NCBI RefSeq assembly: GCF_012563545.1
Contig: NZ_CP050804.1
Coordinates: 1,302,001 to 1,366,000 of the forward strand
Source: Arcanobacterium buesumense
Lineage (GTDB): Bacteria > Actinomycetota > Actinomycetes > Actinomycetales > Actinomycetaceae
Direction of reading: 5' to 3'
DNA length: 64,000 bases
Below the pieces are notes generated by a model. The model saw nothing but the letters and a program-made list of their open reading frames with translations. It did not search any database and was not told the DNA's origin. Every line of letters begins with the position of its first letter. Within the stretch, counting starts at the first letter, position 1. Positions 1 through 15,911 of the stretch are shown here, piece after piece. Position numbers and translations under genes: made by a program.

Positions 1-1398
1 TGCCTGGTTAGACTGCCGATCATGTGTGGCAACTTCAGCTAACTTTGCTAACGGTTCTGGATCAACGTCGCCAATAACTAAATGCCCCGAAGCTCGTTCT
101 CCAAGCGCTTGTAACGCAAGGCGCCCAACAAGCTGCTGATTCGTCGTCGAACGTGCCGAACGCCCATTCGACAGATAACTAATCATCCAACGCATTAACG
201 TTGAAAAGCGCGTCTTGAACCCCGAAAGCGTCAAAATATGCAATACGCACCAAGCAAGCCAAGCAACAAAGCCAGCAAATTCTAGTTTGCCAATTTTAAC
301 AACCGCTTTCGATTTAGCGATCGTCGCCATCGATCCTTTATCGTTATACACAAACTTTTCCGCGCTGGGTTTACCTGCGAGACGATCAATGATGGTTTGA
401 GCAGCAAAGCGTCCTGGCTGGATTGCTCCTTGAGCAACTCCAGGAACACCCTCTAAAGACATCATATCGCCGACAACGAAAATATCTGGATAGCCCGGAA
501 CGGTTAAATCGGGATTGACTCGTACTCGCCCAGCCCGGTCAAGTTCAACACCGGTACGTTCTTGAATCTTCTTCCCTAGTGGGGATCCCTGCACACCAGC
601 AGACCACACCTTACAGATAGAATTAATAGTACGTTCGTTACCATCACGGTCACGTAAGGTCACAGTGCGGTCAGTCATTCCAACCACCATCTGGCCCATC
701 ATTACATCGATCCCCAACTTTTCGAGGGCCTTGCGGGTGCGTTTTCCGAGACTTTCCCCAAATGGCGGCAGTGGGTAATCGGCACCGTCAACCAAGATAA
801 CGCGGGCATCATGCGGATCGAAATTACGGAATTCCTTGCGTACAGTTTTTGATGCAAGCTCGCGAATTTGACCGGCTACTTCAACTCCGGTTGGGCCTGC
901 CCCGACAACAACAAAAGTTAAAATATCACGCCGTTTTTCTGGGTCTGTTTCCATTTCAGCAAGCTCGAAAGCTCCAAAAATTCGAGCTCTAATTTCTAGC
1001 GCATCATCAATAGTTTTTAGCCCTGGCGCATAGCGCGAGTACTGATCATTACCAAAATAGGACTGGTCTGCTCCAGCTGCCACAATAAGCGAATCATATT
1101 CAGTGCGCATTTCGCGGTTATGATAACGCCAGATTACTTCTTTTGCGTCGACGTCGATATCTTCGACGAGGCCCAGCAAAACTTGGACATTGGATTGCTT
1201 TGCGAGGATTTCACGCGTTGTCGGGGCGATTTCACCAGAGGAGAGAATTCCTGTTGCGACCTGGTAAAGCAGCGGCTGGAAGAGGTGATGCGAGGTTCGC
1301 GAGATCATAGTTATATCAACATCGGTCTTTCGTAAGGCTTTTGTTGCAAATAAACCGCCAAAACCTGATCCAATAACAACGACCTTATGCTTAGCCAC
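1..1398 (-). CDS. ndh: Type II NADH dehydrogenase (NDH-2), 3' end cut by window edge
   Basis: Single-subunit FAD-dependent NADH:quinone oxidoreductase that passes electrons from NADH to menaquinone on the inner face of the membrane without pumping protons. The frame is open for 466 codons and runs off the window start. It opens GTG-GCT-AAG behind an AAGGAG ribosome site. The FAD-binding motif GSGFGG lies near residues 9-14, followed by the family segment HHLFQPLLYQVATG. A second dinucleotide motif, GAGPTGVEVAG, lies mid-protein. About 466 residues are already at or above the usual NDH-2 length, so little is missing; the missing part would be the C-terminal membrane-association segment. It is transcribed alone, back-to-tail with the nucleotidase gene. 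Other pyridine nucleotide-disulphide oxidoreductases are less likely because the FQPLLYQVATG segment is characteristic. Confidence 0.9.
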   Translation of the reverse strand, partial: MAKHKVVVIGSGFGGLFATKALRKTDVDITMISRTSHHLFQPLLYQVATGILSSGEIAPTTREILAKQSNVQVLLGLVEDIDVDAKEVIWRYHNREMRTEYDSLIVAAGADQSYFGNDQYSRYAPGLKTIDDALEIRARIFGAFELAEMETDPEKRRDILTFVVVGAGPTGVEVAGQIRELASKTVRKEFRNFDPHDARVILVDGADYPLPPFGESLGKRTRKALEKLGIDVMMGQMVVGMTDRTVTLRDRDGNERTINSICKVWSAGVQGSPLGKKIQERTGVELDRAGRVRVNPDLTVPGYPDIFVVGDMMSLEGVPGVAQGAIQPGRFAAQTIIDRLAGKPSAEKFVYNDKGSMATIAKSKAVVKIGKLEFAGFVAWLAWCVLHILTLSGFKTRFSTLMRWMISYLSNGRSARSTTNQQLVGRLALQALGERASGHLVIGDVDPEPLAKLAEVATHDRQSNQA

Positions 1399-1500
1399 TC
1401 GCGCTCCTTAGTCCGATACTTTGTTTTCATCTCCCACTCTACTTTATTTACGAACCATATTTGTTGCGTAAATTGTTATAGTTCTAACTTTTCCACGAGG

Positions 1501-1537
1501 ACGAGGCCATGCCGAAGAGTTTTCGGCATGGCCTCGT
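1501..1537 (-). terminator. Perfect 16-bp hairpin after the 5'-nucleotidase gene
   Basis: Arms ACGAGGCCATGCCGAA (1501-1516) and its exact complement (1522-1537) enclose a 5-base loop. It sits 26 bases past the stop codon at 1563. No strong T-run follows on either strand, so it could be a terminator helped by Rho or an mRNA-stabilising end. Confidence 0.6.
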
Positions 1538-1562
1538 ACATCTAGTGCGTTAGCTAAATCGG

Positions 1563-3824
1563 TTAGTTAAGAGCCTTCCGGCGGATACGGGTTAGTCCCA
1601 TACCAGCACCGATAAGTAACACAGCAACAAGCCCGGCGCCATATGCGGCGTCCACACCGGTTTTAGCCAGTGACTGCTTCTTATCTGTGGCCTTAACATC
1701 AACATCCTTCTTTACTTGCGGATCTGTTGGTGTTGGCGGAACAGGATGCGGGGTTGGAAAAGTCCCGCAATCAACCATGACTTTTAATCCAGCTTCCTGA
1801 CCAACAACTTGACCAAAATCAGTATCAACAGTCACCGGCAGGGTAATATCACCGATCTGATCTTGGCAAACATCAGACAGAACGAACTTTGCAGTAGCCT
1901 GGCCAGCACCGTCTGTGGTGATGATGGACTGCTCATTTTCTGCGTTCGGTTCCTCGATAGAATTATTAACCGGGAACTTTTCAGTTAATGACCCTAAATG
2001 TACTGTAACATTTTTGGTTTGGCCTGTTCCTTCAGTAAATGAAAGGCCACGAAGCGGAATCGTTACCTCACCACCCTTAGCGACCTTATCCTGTGGCAGG
2101 GTGATTCCAATTGCCCGCTTAAGATCTGAGGCGCCTAGTTTTGGACCAGTAATCTTCTTCAAGTAGTCGTTGAAACCGTCTCGATCAAGAACACCGAAAG
2201 TCTTTACCGGCAAACCCTTCTCAAAGTAGCCATCGCCACCTTCTAACACGAAGGTCATTGAGCCAACGTTATACACTTTGTCCATCTCTAACGGCTTGCC
2301 GTTAAGGGAGATAGAAGTGATTCGGCTTCCCATCGGCAAAGCAGGATCGTAGGTGTAGGTGAGGTTCGACGATGTACCCAAGCGCAACATTGGCCGAGAG
2401 TTTTGCGAGTTGAGGTTAGTCTTCCACTGGTTTTCAAGCGCCTTTTTAAACTGTTCACCAGTCATTGGAGCATAACCAAGTTGGTTGGAAAATGGCAGTG
2501 CCTTATATGTGCTGGCGTATGTTAAAACACCGTCGGCAGGAATAAGGTCTTCACGCAAGCCACCAGCATTAACCACACCAAAATCGACTGGCGTAGTGCC
2601 ATCGATTGTTACTTGATCAAGGATCGAGTCTGCAACGAGGTTACCTAATGTAGATTCAACACCACGATTGGAACCTGGTGCTGGTTGTGTCTTTCCCGGT
2701 TCAAGGTATACGCCACGGTTCCATTGGGCTGTTACCTCGGAAACGATTTCAGCTTTGCCTGCTTCTTGGGCTTGTTCTTTAGCAGCATTCACAACTTTGG
2801 CAGCTGATCCGTTTGCTAAGCAATCTGGATCACTATCAGCAACAACAGTTGCGGCTGGGATCAAGATCGAATCAGCTTTGACTACTTTATTTGCCTTCTT
2901 ATCAAAATTGATGCGCACTAATCCCAAATTGTCAGTATAGGAGCCGGATGCAATGCCTGCTAATAGTGGGTTCTTAGATTCCAACTGGACTGTTGAATCA
3001 ACTTTATCGAATTCATATGGTACGTGGGTATCACCACCCATCAGCACATCGACTTCAGCAGGCATCTTCGAATAGTTGTTCTTCACATCATCATCGAGCA
3101 TAGCGACGACGATCTGCGCTTGACCGCTTTCTTTGAGTTCTTTAGCTAGTCTTGTTATTTCAGCAATTGGATCATCAAAGCGCAACCCTTTAGTTGTATC
3201 TGGGCTAAGTTTGAACGGAACGTCTTGTGCGATAGCACCAATGTAGGCTACTTTAACCCCGTCAAGCTCAGCAATGGCATAATCTTTGAGATAAGGAGTC
3301 TCCACTCCATTGTCACGATAAGATCCCATTCCTTTAACGTTTGCTCCCAGATATGGGAAGTTGACTTTGACAAAGTCCTGCGGCTTACTTCCGTCTACTC
3401 GTTGCCGGAAAACGTCTTGTCCCAAGTCGAGTTCGTGATTTCCGATTGTTGAACCAACAACTGGAAGCTCATTGAGCGCTGCAATTGTTGGATTATCTTT
3501 CTGAGAACCAGAAGTATAGGGCGAAGCGCCGATATTGTCACCCAGGAGAGTAAACGTTGAATGAGGATTGGTTTGGTATGCCTTATTCAAATAGCATTGA
3601 ACAGCTGGGATTCCTGACTCAACAACTTTTTCTTCTTTGGTTTTCTTATCCTGCTTAACTACTTTTTCAATGTGCCCATGAACATCAGTAAGTTTATACA
3701 GGTCAATAGTAACAATATCATTGTCCAGCGGAGCTGAATTCTCTGCCCATGCCAGGCTGGGAGCCAGCAAAAGTGATATTGCCATTGCGGCCCCGCACAG
3801 TGGGCGAGTTATAGGTTTACGCAT
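1563..3824 (-). CDS. Sortase-anchored 5'-nucleotidase / UshA-family metallophosphoesterase
   Basis: Predicted cell-wall enzyme that removes phosphate from extracellular nucleotides. The start is placed at the ATG at 3824, behind GGAGA, giving 753 residues with a signal peptide at once (MRKPITRPLCG, then a hydrophobic run and AWA); an in-frame upstream start would put 38 odd residues before it. Calcineurin-like metal motifs follow in order: DVHGH (about 47-51), LLGDN, GNHELD and GGDTH. The 5'-nucleotidase C-terminal substrate domain comes next (segment ESTLGNLVADSI). An Ig-like segment and a Pro/Thr-rich linker precede the sorting signal LAKTG (719-723), a hydrophobic helix and a basic tail. 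Such surface nucleotidases supply nucleosides, and in some pathogens make adenosine; the exact substrate cannot be read from the sequence. Confidence 0.9.
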   Translation of the reverse strand: MRKPITRPLCGAAMAISLLLAPSLAWAENSAPLDNDIVTIDLYKLTDVHGHIEKVVKQDKKTKEEKVVESGIPAVQCYLNKAYQTNPHSTFTLLGDNIGASPYTSGSQKDNPTIAALNELPVVGSTIGNHELDLGQDVFRQRVDGSKPQDFVKVNFPYLGANVKGMGSYRDNGVETPYLKDYAIAELDGVKVAYIGAIAQDVPFKLSPDTTKGLRFDDPIAEITRLAKELKESGQAQIVVAMLDDDVKNNYSKMPAEVDVLMGGDTHVPYEFDKVDSTVQLESKNPLLAGIASGSYTDNLGLVRINFDKKANKVVKADSILIPAATVVADSDPDCLANGSAAKVVNAAKEQAQEAGKAEIVSEVTAQWNRGVYLEPGKTQPAPGSNRGVESTLGNLVADSILDQVTIDGTTPVDFGVVNAGGLREDLIPADGVLTYASTYKALPFSNQLGYAPMTGEQFKKALENQWKTNLNSQNSRPMLRLGTSSNLTYTYDPALPMGSRITSISLNGKPLEMDKVYNVGSMTFVLEGGDGYFEKGLPVKTFGVLDRDGFNDYLKKITGPKLGASDLKRAIGITLPQDKVAKGGEVTIPLRGLSFTEGTGQTKNVTVHLGSLTEKFPVNNSIEEPNAENEQSIITTDGAGQATAKFVLSDVCQDQIGDITLPVTVDTDFGQVVGQEAGLKVMVDCGTFPTPHPVPPTPTDPQVKKDVDVKATDKKQSLAKTGVDAAYGAGLVAVLLIGAGMGLTRIRRKALN

Positions 3825-3992
3825 AATGAATCTCCATTGATTAAAAGCGGAATGCGAACAGCTTAAGACTAACAAGCCTATGAGCGTCAAACAATATCCA
3901 CAGAAGAATATGCTAAAGATTTTTATGGACACTGACATGATATTGACTTTTCGTCTAAAGATTTTCTATTCTAACAATCATTAAGGAGTAAA

Positions 3993-4577
3993 ATGTTACA
4001 ACAAATTCGCAGTCAACATACCCGCACCGCAATCCTCGATGCTACTCATCGCATCATTATTCGCGATGGCGCAACAAAAATTACCGTATCTGCTATCACC
4101 ACCGAGGCCGATATTACACGGTCATTGTTCTATCACTATTTTGCTGGTAAAGATGAGGTAATCGAAGCGTTGCTCGATTATATTATCGATGATTTCCTTA
4201 CCGAGCTTGACGCTTGGAATAATGCACGCGAGCCCGGAAACATCGAAAAATCATTAGAAGAAGCAACCACGCTCATGCGCAAAATCCTCAATGAAGATGG
4301 ACCTTTTGCCACGAGTTTAGCGCGTAATTCCAATGCTCAACTCTATCTTATTTTTACTGACCGAGCCGCAAGCAGGATTGCACGATACATCACTGAAACC
4401 ACAGTCCGTGATTACAAAGAGCATCACCCAGTGAAGATTACTCATATTGAGAGCATGATTTATATGCTACTAACTGGACTTACGGCGCTTATTCGCTCTG
4501 ATCCAAGTATTTCCGATGAAACGATCACGTTGATCATTGCCCAAACGTTACATTTGCAAGATCATTTAGCTGACTAG
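3993..4577 (+). CDS. TetR/AcrR family transcriptional regulator
   Basis: A 194-residue regulator. The N-terminal HTH occupies about residues 8-55: helices around RTAILDATHRIII, then the recognition segment TEADITRSLFYHYFAGKDEV, the usual TetR signature ending in YHYF-K-. The rest is an all-helical ligand domain with no recognisable specificity. A good ribosome site (AAGGAG, 4 bases from ATG) supports the start. It is divergent from the surface nucleotidase gene (168-base gap) and 59 bases upstream of a GNAT gene in the same direction, so it may control either or itself. The effector is unknown. Confidence 0.85.
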   Translation: MLQQIRSQHTRTAILDATHRIIIRDGATKITVSAITTEADITRSLFYHYFAGKDEVIEALLDYIIDDFLTELDAWNNAREPGNIEKSLEEATTLMRKILNEDGPFATSLARNSNAQLYLIFTDRAASRIARYITETTVRDYKEHHPVKITHIESMIYMLLTGLTALIRSDPSISDETITLIIAQTLHLQDHLAD

Positions 4578-4636
4578 TTTTTTCGACGACGATCCCCGTT
4601 ACCTTGCTGAATGACCCTACGTAGTGGAGTTGAGCT

Positions 4637-5134
4637 ATGCCCCTCAATGAAGACCTTATCCTTAAAGGTACGAGTGAATCTGATCGCACCTATGTCTACC
4701 GGCTCAATTTTTTAACTGATACTTTCGGTGATGAACACGCAGTACTTGATGATAGCTATGACGAATGGGCTACTTACTATGTTGCTGATTGGGAAGCCGA
4801 GAATGGCGGTTTTATTGCTTGGGTAGGTAATACTCCGGTCGGTGGCGTGTGGCTTTTATGGGGCACCGACGATCGACATGGGTTTGGCTATGTGTCAGCA
4901 GATATTCCAGAGCTTGCTATTGCTGTTGAAGGACGTTATAGCGGCCAAGGTATAGGCACTGCCCTGCTCGATGCCGCAACTGAGCTAGCAAGAGAATTGG
5001 GCGCACCAGCTATTTCTCTTGCAGTAGATCCACGTAATGCTCGCGCCAAACAGCTCTATCTGAAGGCCGGATTCACTCCCACCGGAGAGCAACGTTACGG
5101 TCATAAGATTCTACTTCGTTCGACCAATAGCTAG
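4637..5134 (+). CDS. GNAT family N-acetyltransferase
   Basis: A 165-residue single-domain acetyltransferase using acetyl-CoA. The acetyl-CoA-binding loop is visible as RYSGQGIGTALLDAA (Q/R-x-x-G-x-G/A type) around residues 99-113. It is followed by the typical beta-strand/helix ISLAVDPRNARAKQLYLKAGF, as in RimI-like members. The N-terminal third has the sequence ESDRTYVYRLNFLTDTFGDE and gives no substrate clue. The ATG follows GGAG at suitable spacing. It probably shares a transcript with the TetR gene upstream, and a strong hairpin follows its stop. Substrate (small molecule, peptide or drug) cannot be told. Confidence 0.85.
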   Translation: MPLNEDLILKGTSESDRTYVYRLNFLTDTFGDEHAVLDDSYDEWATYYVADWEAENGGFIAWVGNTPVGGVWLLWGTDDRHGFGYVSADIPELAIAVEGRYSGQGIGTALLDAATELARELGAPAISLAVDPRNARAKQLYLKAGFTPTGEQRYGHKILLRSTNS

Positions 5135-5151
5135 AAATCTTTTCGCAATAT

Positions 5152-5190
5152 ATTTGTGGCGCTTGAGGGGGAAACCCAAGCGCCACAAAT
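5152..5190. terminator. Bidirectional hairpin terminator between GNAT and APC permease genes
   Basis: Arms of 14 bp, ATTTGTGGCGCTTG (5152-5165) and CAAGCGCCACAAAT (5177-5190), enclose an 11-base loop. The + strand continues TATTT and the - strand is AT-rich after the arm. It lies between convergent stops at 5134 and 5221, so it can end both transcripts. Confidence 0.8.
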
Positions 5191-5220
5191 TATTTCACGA
5201 AAGATCACGAATCTTTCTTT

Positions 5221-6702
<1,482 letters not shown>

Positions 6703-6721
6703 TCACCTCATGTCCTAAGTA

Positions 6722-10176
<3,455 letters not shown>

Positions 10177-10184
10177 TTAAAGTA

Positions 10185-10214
10185 ATTATAATCATACAGT
10201 TTCTGTCAAATCAA
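10185..10214 (-). promoter_or_regulatory. Predicted sigma-70-type promoter of the ebg operon
   Basis: Reading the minus strand, TTGATT (10214-10209), an 18-base spacer and a perfect TATAAT (10190-10185). The start of transcription would fall next to the operator at 10161-10174. Confidence 0.6.
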
Positions 10215-10385
10215 TACTTTTCCCGAAAGAAAGGTCATACATTTTCTACAGATTTAGAATATTCTGGATAACACCTCACATACCAGTCCATTTTATTGAC
10301 ACCCTGTGGATACTTTTCCTTCGGGTTATTCCACACTTCCACAGCAGTGAACTAGTATCAGCCCGCAACTATTGCGCCGATATCC

Positions 10386-10391
10386 TATAAT
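10386..10391 (+). promoter_or_regulatory. Possible -10 box of the lacI-type gene
   Basis: TATAAT lies 27 bases before the ATG at 10418. No convincing -35 hexamer is visible at the normal spacing. The rest of the 10138-10417 interval holds no gene that I can see. Confidence 0.35.
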
Positions 10392-10417
10392 TGTTCTGGC
10401 TACAGAAAAGGTGATAA

Positions 10418-11452
10418 ATGGCAAGGTTTAGGGATAAAAAGGCAACTATTGCTGACGTCGCAAAAGTAGCAGGTGTATCCCGTGCTACCGTTTCGCGCGT
10501 TTTGAATCAAACCGCACGCGTCTCTGATGAAAAAGTTGCCGCAGTAGAAAAGGCGATCGCCACTACCGGATTTTCAGCATCATTTTTCGCTCGAAATCTT
10601 GCCACTGGCCGCTCAAGAGCAATTGGCATCATCATCACTGAACCTATTGCTGAATTTTTCTCTGATCCCACTTTCCGTCTCATACTCAACGGAATTACGA
10701 ACCGGCTCCTCACAACTGACTCCGTTCTTTCGCTTTACCCCATGGAGACCAAGGCCGAACAAGACAAGGGACTAAGTTATATATCAAAAGGTTCAGTAGA
10801 TGGTGTTATCCACCTCTCCCCTTACACCGCCGATGATGTCGCTCCGCAACTGAAAGAAATCAGTATTCCGACTGTCTTCTGCGGAACCATCGGTTCGGAA
10901 GATGTTGAAGAATCCTTTTCCCACGTCTATACAGACGATCACCTTGGCGCTTCGCTTATCGGTCAGCACCTTATGTCCAAAGGCGTCCGCAGTATCTTGG
11001 CCCTGCATGGTCCAGCTAGTAATCCTGCAACATCAGACCGGCGTCAAGCACTCCTATCTTCTTGCTCCGACGCCATAAAATCAGAATATTATTTATCCTC
11101 GTGGACAGTGTCCGAAGCTTTCGTGAAAGCCGGTCACTTAATTAAAGATCTGCATAAATACGACGCAATAGTATGCGGTAATGACAGAATTGCCGCCGGA
11201 GTAATATCCCGGCTAGAAAAAGAAAATATCTCTATTCCACAAGACATTATGGTTACCGGATTCGATAACCATACGATTGCTAGCGAAACGTCGCCCGCTA
11301 TCACGACGATTCAGCAACCATTCGCAGTGCAAGGAAATATGGCAGTCCAGCTTGTTAACGAATTATTAGCCGGACAATCGCCAAGAACCGTAGTTCTTAC
11401 TCCGCAGTTGATCGTAAGAGATTCTACGGGAGACGTATCACCGAAATCATAA
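10418..11452 (+). CDS. LacI family repressor, likely EbgR-type regulator of the ebg operon
   Basis: A 344-residue LacI/GalR regulator. The N-terminal HTH and hinge helix are clear: ATIADVAKVAGVSRATVSRVLNQ starts near residue 10, and the hinge region precedes SRAIGIIITEP. The periplasmic-binding-protein-like effector domain follows, with the family segments CGNDRIAAGVISRLE and VTGFDNHTIASETSPAITTI near the C-terminus. It is divergent from ebgA, and a LacI-type palindrome lies in the shared region, so it very likely represses the ebg genes until a galactoside binds. E. coli EbgR belongs to the same family but is encoded in the same direction as ebgA. The stop is 25 bases from the convergent purB stop. 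Confidence 0.9.
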   Translation: MARFRDKKATIADVAKVAGVSRATVSRVLNQTARVSDEKVAAVEKAIATTGFSASFFARNLATGRSRAIGIIITEPIAEFFSDPTFRLILNGITNRLLTTDSVLSLYPMETKAEQDKGLSYISKGSVDGVIHLSPYTADDVAPQLKEISIPTVFCGTIGSEDVEESFSHVYTDDHLGASLIGQHLMSKGVRSILALHGPASNPATSDRRQALLSSCSDAIKSEYYLSSWTVSEAFVKAGHLIKDLHKYDAIVCGNDRIAAGVISRLEKENISIPQDIMVTGFDNHTIASETSPAITTIQQPFAVQGNMAVQLVNELLAGQSPRTVVLTPQLIVRDSTGDVSPKS

Positions 11453-11477
11453 TAGGACTTAGTCTGGGCTAGGCCTT

Positions 11478-12911
11478 TCACACAGAAAGTAGAGCGTCTG
11501 CTGGTTGTGTTCCACCAAGCGTTTGATCAACCACTCCAAGATATTGTTCTACTTGCTGTGCACACCGGCCAATATAACTGGCCGGATCTAGCACTGCCGC
11601 AAATTCTTCCGCGCTCATACCAAACTCAGTATGCGAAGCTAACGCATTGAGCAGATCGAATGGTTCTCCATTTTTCATCAGTTCCGTTGCTCGCATCGAT
11701 TCTTCGCGAATAATCTCATGAAGTTCTTGCCGGTCTCCTCCGCGCTTAACACCTTCCATCAAAATATTTTCAGTAGCGATAAATGGAAGAAAGTCACGTA
11801 CCGCTTTCGCTACGATCTTGTCATTGACATGAAGATTAAACGTCACATTCATACACAAGCGTAAAATCGCATCCGTTGCCAAAAACCCTTCCGGCATAGA
11901 TATTCGACGATTGGCTGAATCGTCCAACGTACGCTCTAGCCACTGGGCCGACGCCGTCATCGCGCCATTCATAACATCGGCCATAACATATCGTGCCAAG
12001 GAACAAATGCGTTCAGTACGCATCGGATTACGCTTATACGGCATCGCACTAGAACCGATCTGATGTGCGGCAAACGGTTCCTCCACTTGCCGATCGTGTT
12101 GCAACAACCGGATATCTTGCGCCATCCGATAGGCACTTTGAGCAACCGCAGACAAACAATTCAAAATACGGGCATCTAGCTTACGCGGATACGTCTGCCC
12201 AGCCACATCAAATGTTTTATCAAAACCAAAATCAGCAGCAATCATGGCATTCATCTGATCAATTCGCGCGTTATCGCCGTCGAAAAGTTCCAAAAAACTA
12301 GCTTCGGTCCCCGTCGTTCCCCGACTACCTAGAAAACGTATTGATTCTAAAACGAAATCAATTTCTGAAACATCAGCCATAAAATCTTGAATCCACAAGG
12401 TAGCGCGCTTACCCACCGTCACTAGCTGAGCCGGCTGATAGTGGGTGTACCCAAGGGTTGGCATGTCCTTATACTTATCAGCGAATTGCGTTAAATTCGC
12501 AATAGTCACCAACAGCGATTGGCGCAGATAGCGCAAAGCATCTCGATAAATAATCAAGTCCGCATTATCTGTCACGTAACAGCTTGTTGCCCCTAAATGG
12601 ATAATCCCGCTAGCATCTGGAGCTACTTTCCCAAAGGCATACACATTTGCCATTACATCGTGACGGACCTCTGCTTCGCGCGCTACAATCGTGTCCCAAT
12701 CGATATCGTCAACATGCTCAGCTAATTGGGCCACTTGCTCAGATGAAATCGGCAACCCGAGAGCAGACTCAGCCCGTGCCAGAGATACCCACAGTTGCCG
12801 CCATGTCCGCACCCGAGTACGCATCGAAAATTGTTCGATCATAAAATCGGATGCATATCGACTAGTTAGTGGGCTGGCATAACGGTTTTTGCTAGCATGT
12901 TTGTCTGTCAC
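11478..12911 (-). CDS. purB: Adenylosuccinate lyase
   Basis: Cleaves SAICAR to AICAR and adenylosuccinate to AMP, releasing fumarate at two steps of purine synthesis; cytoplasmic homotetramer. The 477 residues carry the fumarase/lyase superfamily signature SSAMPYKRNPMRTERI (flexible catalytic loop) near residue 293. Other conserved segments are TSCYVTDNADL and the loop around GYTHYQPAQLVTVGKR. The start is GTG at 12911, with a purine-rich GAGAGGA site upstream. It lies 33 bases after purA in the same direction, so guaB1, purA and purB probably form one transcript. Confidence 0.95.
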   Translation of the reverse strand: MTDKHASKNRYASPLTSRYASDFMIEQFSMRTRVRTWRQLWVSLARAESALGLPISSEQVAQLAEHVDDIDWDTIVAREAEVRHDVMANVYAFGKVAPDASGIIHLGATSCYVTDNADLIIYRDALRYLRQSLLVTIANLTQFADKYKDMPTLGYTHYQPAQLVTVGKRATLWIQDFMADVSEIDFVLESIRFLGSRGTTGTEASFLELFDGDNARIDQMNAMIAADFGFDKTFDVAGQTYPRKLDARILNCLSAVAQSAYRMAQDIRLLQHDRQVEEPFAAHQIGSSAMPYKRNPMRTERICSLARYVMADVMNGAMTASAQWLERTLDDSANRRISMPEGFLATDAILRLCMNVTFNLHVNDKIVAKAVRDFLPFIATENILMEGVKRGGDRQELHEIIREESMRATELMKNGEPFDLLNALASHTEFGMSAEEFAAVLDPASYIGRCAQQVEQYLGVVDQTLGGTQPADALLSV

Positions 12912-12944
12912 GGGCGCGTCCTCTCAATCACTATCTGGGGTTAA

Positions 12945-14240
12945 TTAGCGTTCAATATATGCGTCTCGCTGCGGCCCAACACTCACGTAGCGGATATGGC
13001 AACCAATCTGCTGTTCAACAAAGTCCACGTAGGCGCGAGCTTGTGCCGGCAACTCATCCCAGGTTCGGCAACCACTGATATCACATTGCCAGCCAGGTAG
13101 GGTTTCTTCTACCGGACGAGCATCATCAAGATCAGCCGGGAACGGGAACTCGTCAGTGTGCTCGCCACGCACATCATAACGGACACACACTGGAATCTCT
13201 GCCATCTCAGATAGCACATCCATCTTGGTCAAGGCAATTTCCGTTGCCCCTTGCATCTGCACGCCATACCGAGTTGCCACAACATCCAATGGACCCACCC
13301 GGCGAGGACGACCAGTAGTAGCACCGTATTCCCCGCCCGCATCTCGCAGGTCATCAGCCTTTTGACCAAACCATTCGCAGGTGAACGGACCAGCACCAAC
13401 ACATGTGGAATAGGCTTTGACTACACCCATCACTCGGTCTATTTGGAGACTTGGTAGCCCCGCACCAACTGGCGCATAGGCAGCAACCGTATTCGATGAG
13501 GTGGTAAACGGATGAATACCAAAATCGATATCACGCAAGGCGCCAAGCTGAGCTTCGAATAAAATTCGTTTACCGGCGTCGCGTGCATCGGAGAGCACTT
13601 TCGCAGTATTGGCTAAGAACGGAACTAGGCGCATTGCCCAGGTGTCGATCCAGTTCATAACCTCATCGAGGGTCACTTCCGTTGCTCCGTAAACCTTTGT
13701 GAGCGTTAAATTCTTCCATTCGAGAAGATCCATAACATGCTGACGTAAAAGCTCCGGATTGCGCAATTCGCCAGCCAAAATCGTCTTCTTCTGGAACTTG
13801 TCCGAGTAGAATGGTGCGATTCCCTGCCTTGTAGAGCCATACTGTTTGTCCGCTAGTCGCATTTCTTCTAACGTATCTAACTCTCGATGCCACGGCAAAA
13901 GCAAAGATGCGCGCTCGGAGACCACCAAGTTTTGTGGGCTTATTGTTACTCCTTGTTGGGCAATAGCATCGATTTCGGTAAATAGCTGTTCGGCGTTAAG
14001 CGCTACCCCGTTACCAAGGACGTTAAGAACGCCGTCGTTAAAAATTCCCGATGGCAACAGATGTAACGCAAATGTTCCGTAATCATTGACGACGGTGTGG
14101 CCCGCATTTCCGCCACCTTGGTAGCGTACAACGACGTCGTAATCGGCAGCCAAAAGGTCAACCATTCGGCCTTTGCCTTCGTCTCCCCAGTTGATGCCAA
14201 CAATTGCCGCAACTGAATCGGTTGGTAGGTGGTCAGTCAT
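12945..14240 (-). CDS. purA: Adenylosuccinate synthetase
   Basis: Joins IMP and aspartate using GTP to give adenylosuccinate, the first committed step to AMP. The start is placed at ATG 14240 (MTDHLP, 431 residues); an in-frame TTG eight codons upstream would sit 7 bases from the guaB1 stop and looks worse. The N-terminal GTP-binding loop GINWGDEGKGRMVDLLA is followed by the IMP-binding segment YQGGGNAGHTVV and later GSTRQGIAPFYSDK and TTGRPRRVGPLD, all standard PurA motifs. It is flanked by guaB1 and purB in the same direction, making AMP synthesis a local module. Confidence 0.95.
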   Translation of the reverse strand: MTDHLPTDSVAAIVGINWGDEGKGRMVDLLAADYDVVVRYQGGGNAGHTVVNDYGTFALHLLPSGIFNDGVLNVLGNGVALNAEQLFTEIDAIAQQGVTISPQNLVVSERASLLLPWHRELDTLEEMRLADKQYGSTRQGIAPFYSDKFQKKTILAGELRNPELLRQHVMDLLEWKNLTLTKVYGATEVTLDEVMNWIDTWAMRLVPFLANTAKVLSDARDAGKRILFEAQLGALRDIDFGIHPFTTSSNTVAAYAPVGAGLPSLQIDRVMGVVKAYSTCVGAGPFTCEWFGQKADDLRDAGGEYGATTGRPRRVGPLDVVATRYGVQMQGATEIALTKMDVLSEMAEIPVCVRYDVRGEHTDEFPFPADLDDARPVEETLPGWQCDISGCRTWDELPAQARAYVDFVEQQIGCHIRYVSVGPQRDAYIER

Positions 14241-14270
14241 GATTTTTCTTTCTCTAGCGATCAACTATTT

Positions 14271-15725
<1,455 letters not shown>

Positions 15726-15911
15726 CTATCTATGTCGCTGGCGAAAATTCCACAACTCAACACAAGTTCTCGTATATTGAAATATCTGTGTTTCATAGTT
15801 TGAGACACACTCCTCGATAAGGCCTATTTCCGTGCCGGAAATCGCACCCCATCAATAGTTCCCCGAAAACTAAAATGGCTAGACTTATTTCCTGACAGTA
15901 AGGGGAAAACT

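Noticed and set aside
3825..3938. Longer N-terminus for the 5'-nucleotidase
   Set aside because: The extra 38 codons have no ribosome site and would bury a normal signal peptide behind a second hydrophobic stretch.
15787..15809. TGTGTTTC/GAGACACA inverted repeat between guaB1 and the FUSC gene
   Set aside because: One mismatch in 8-bp arms and no regulator nearby; too weak to call an operator.
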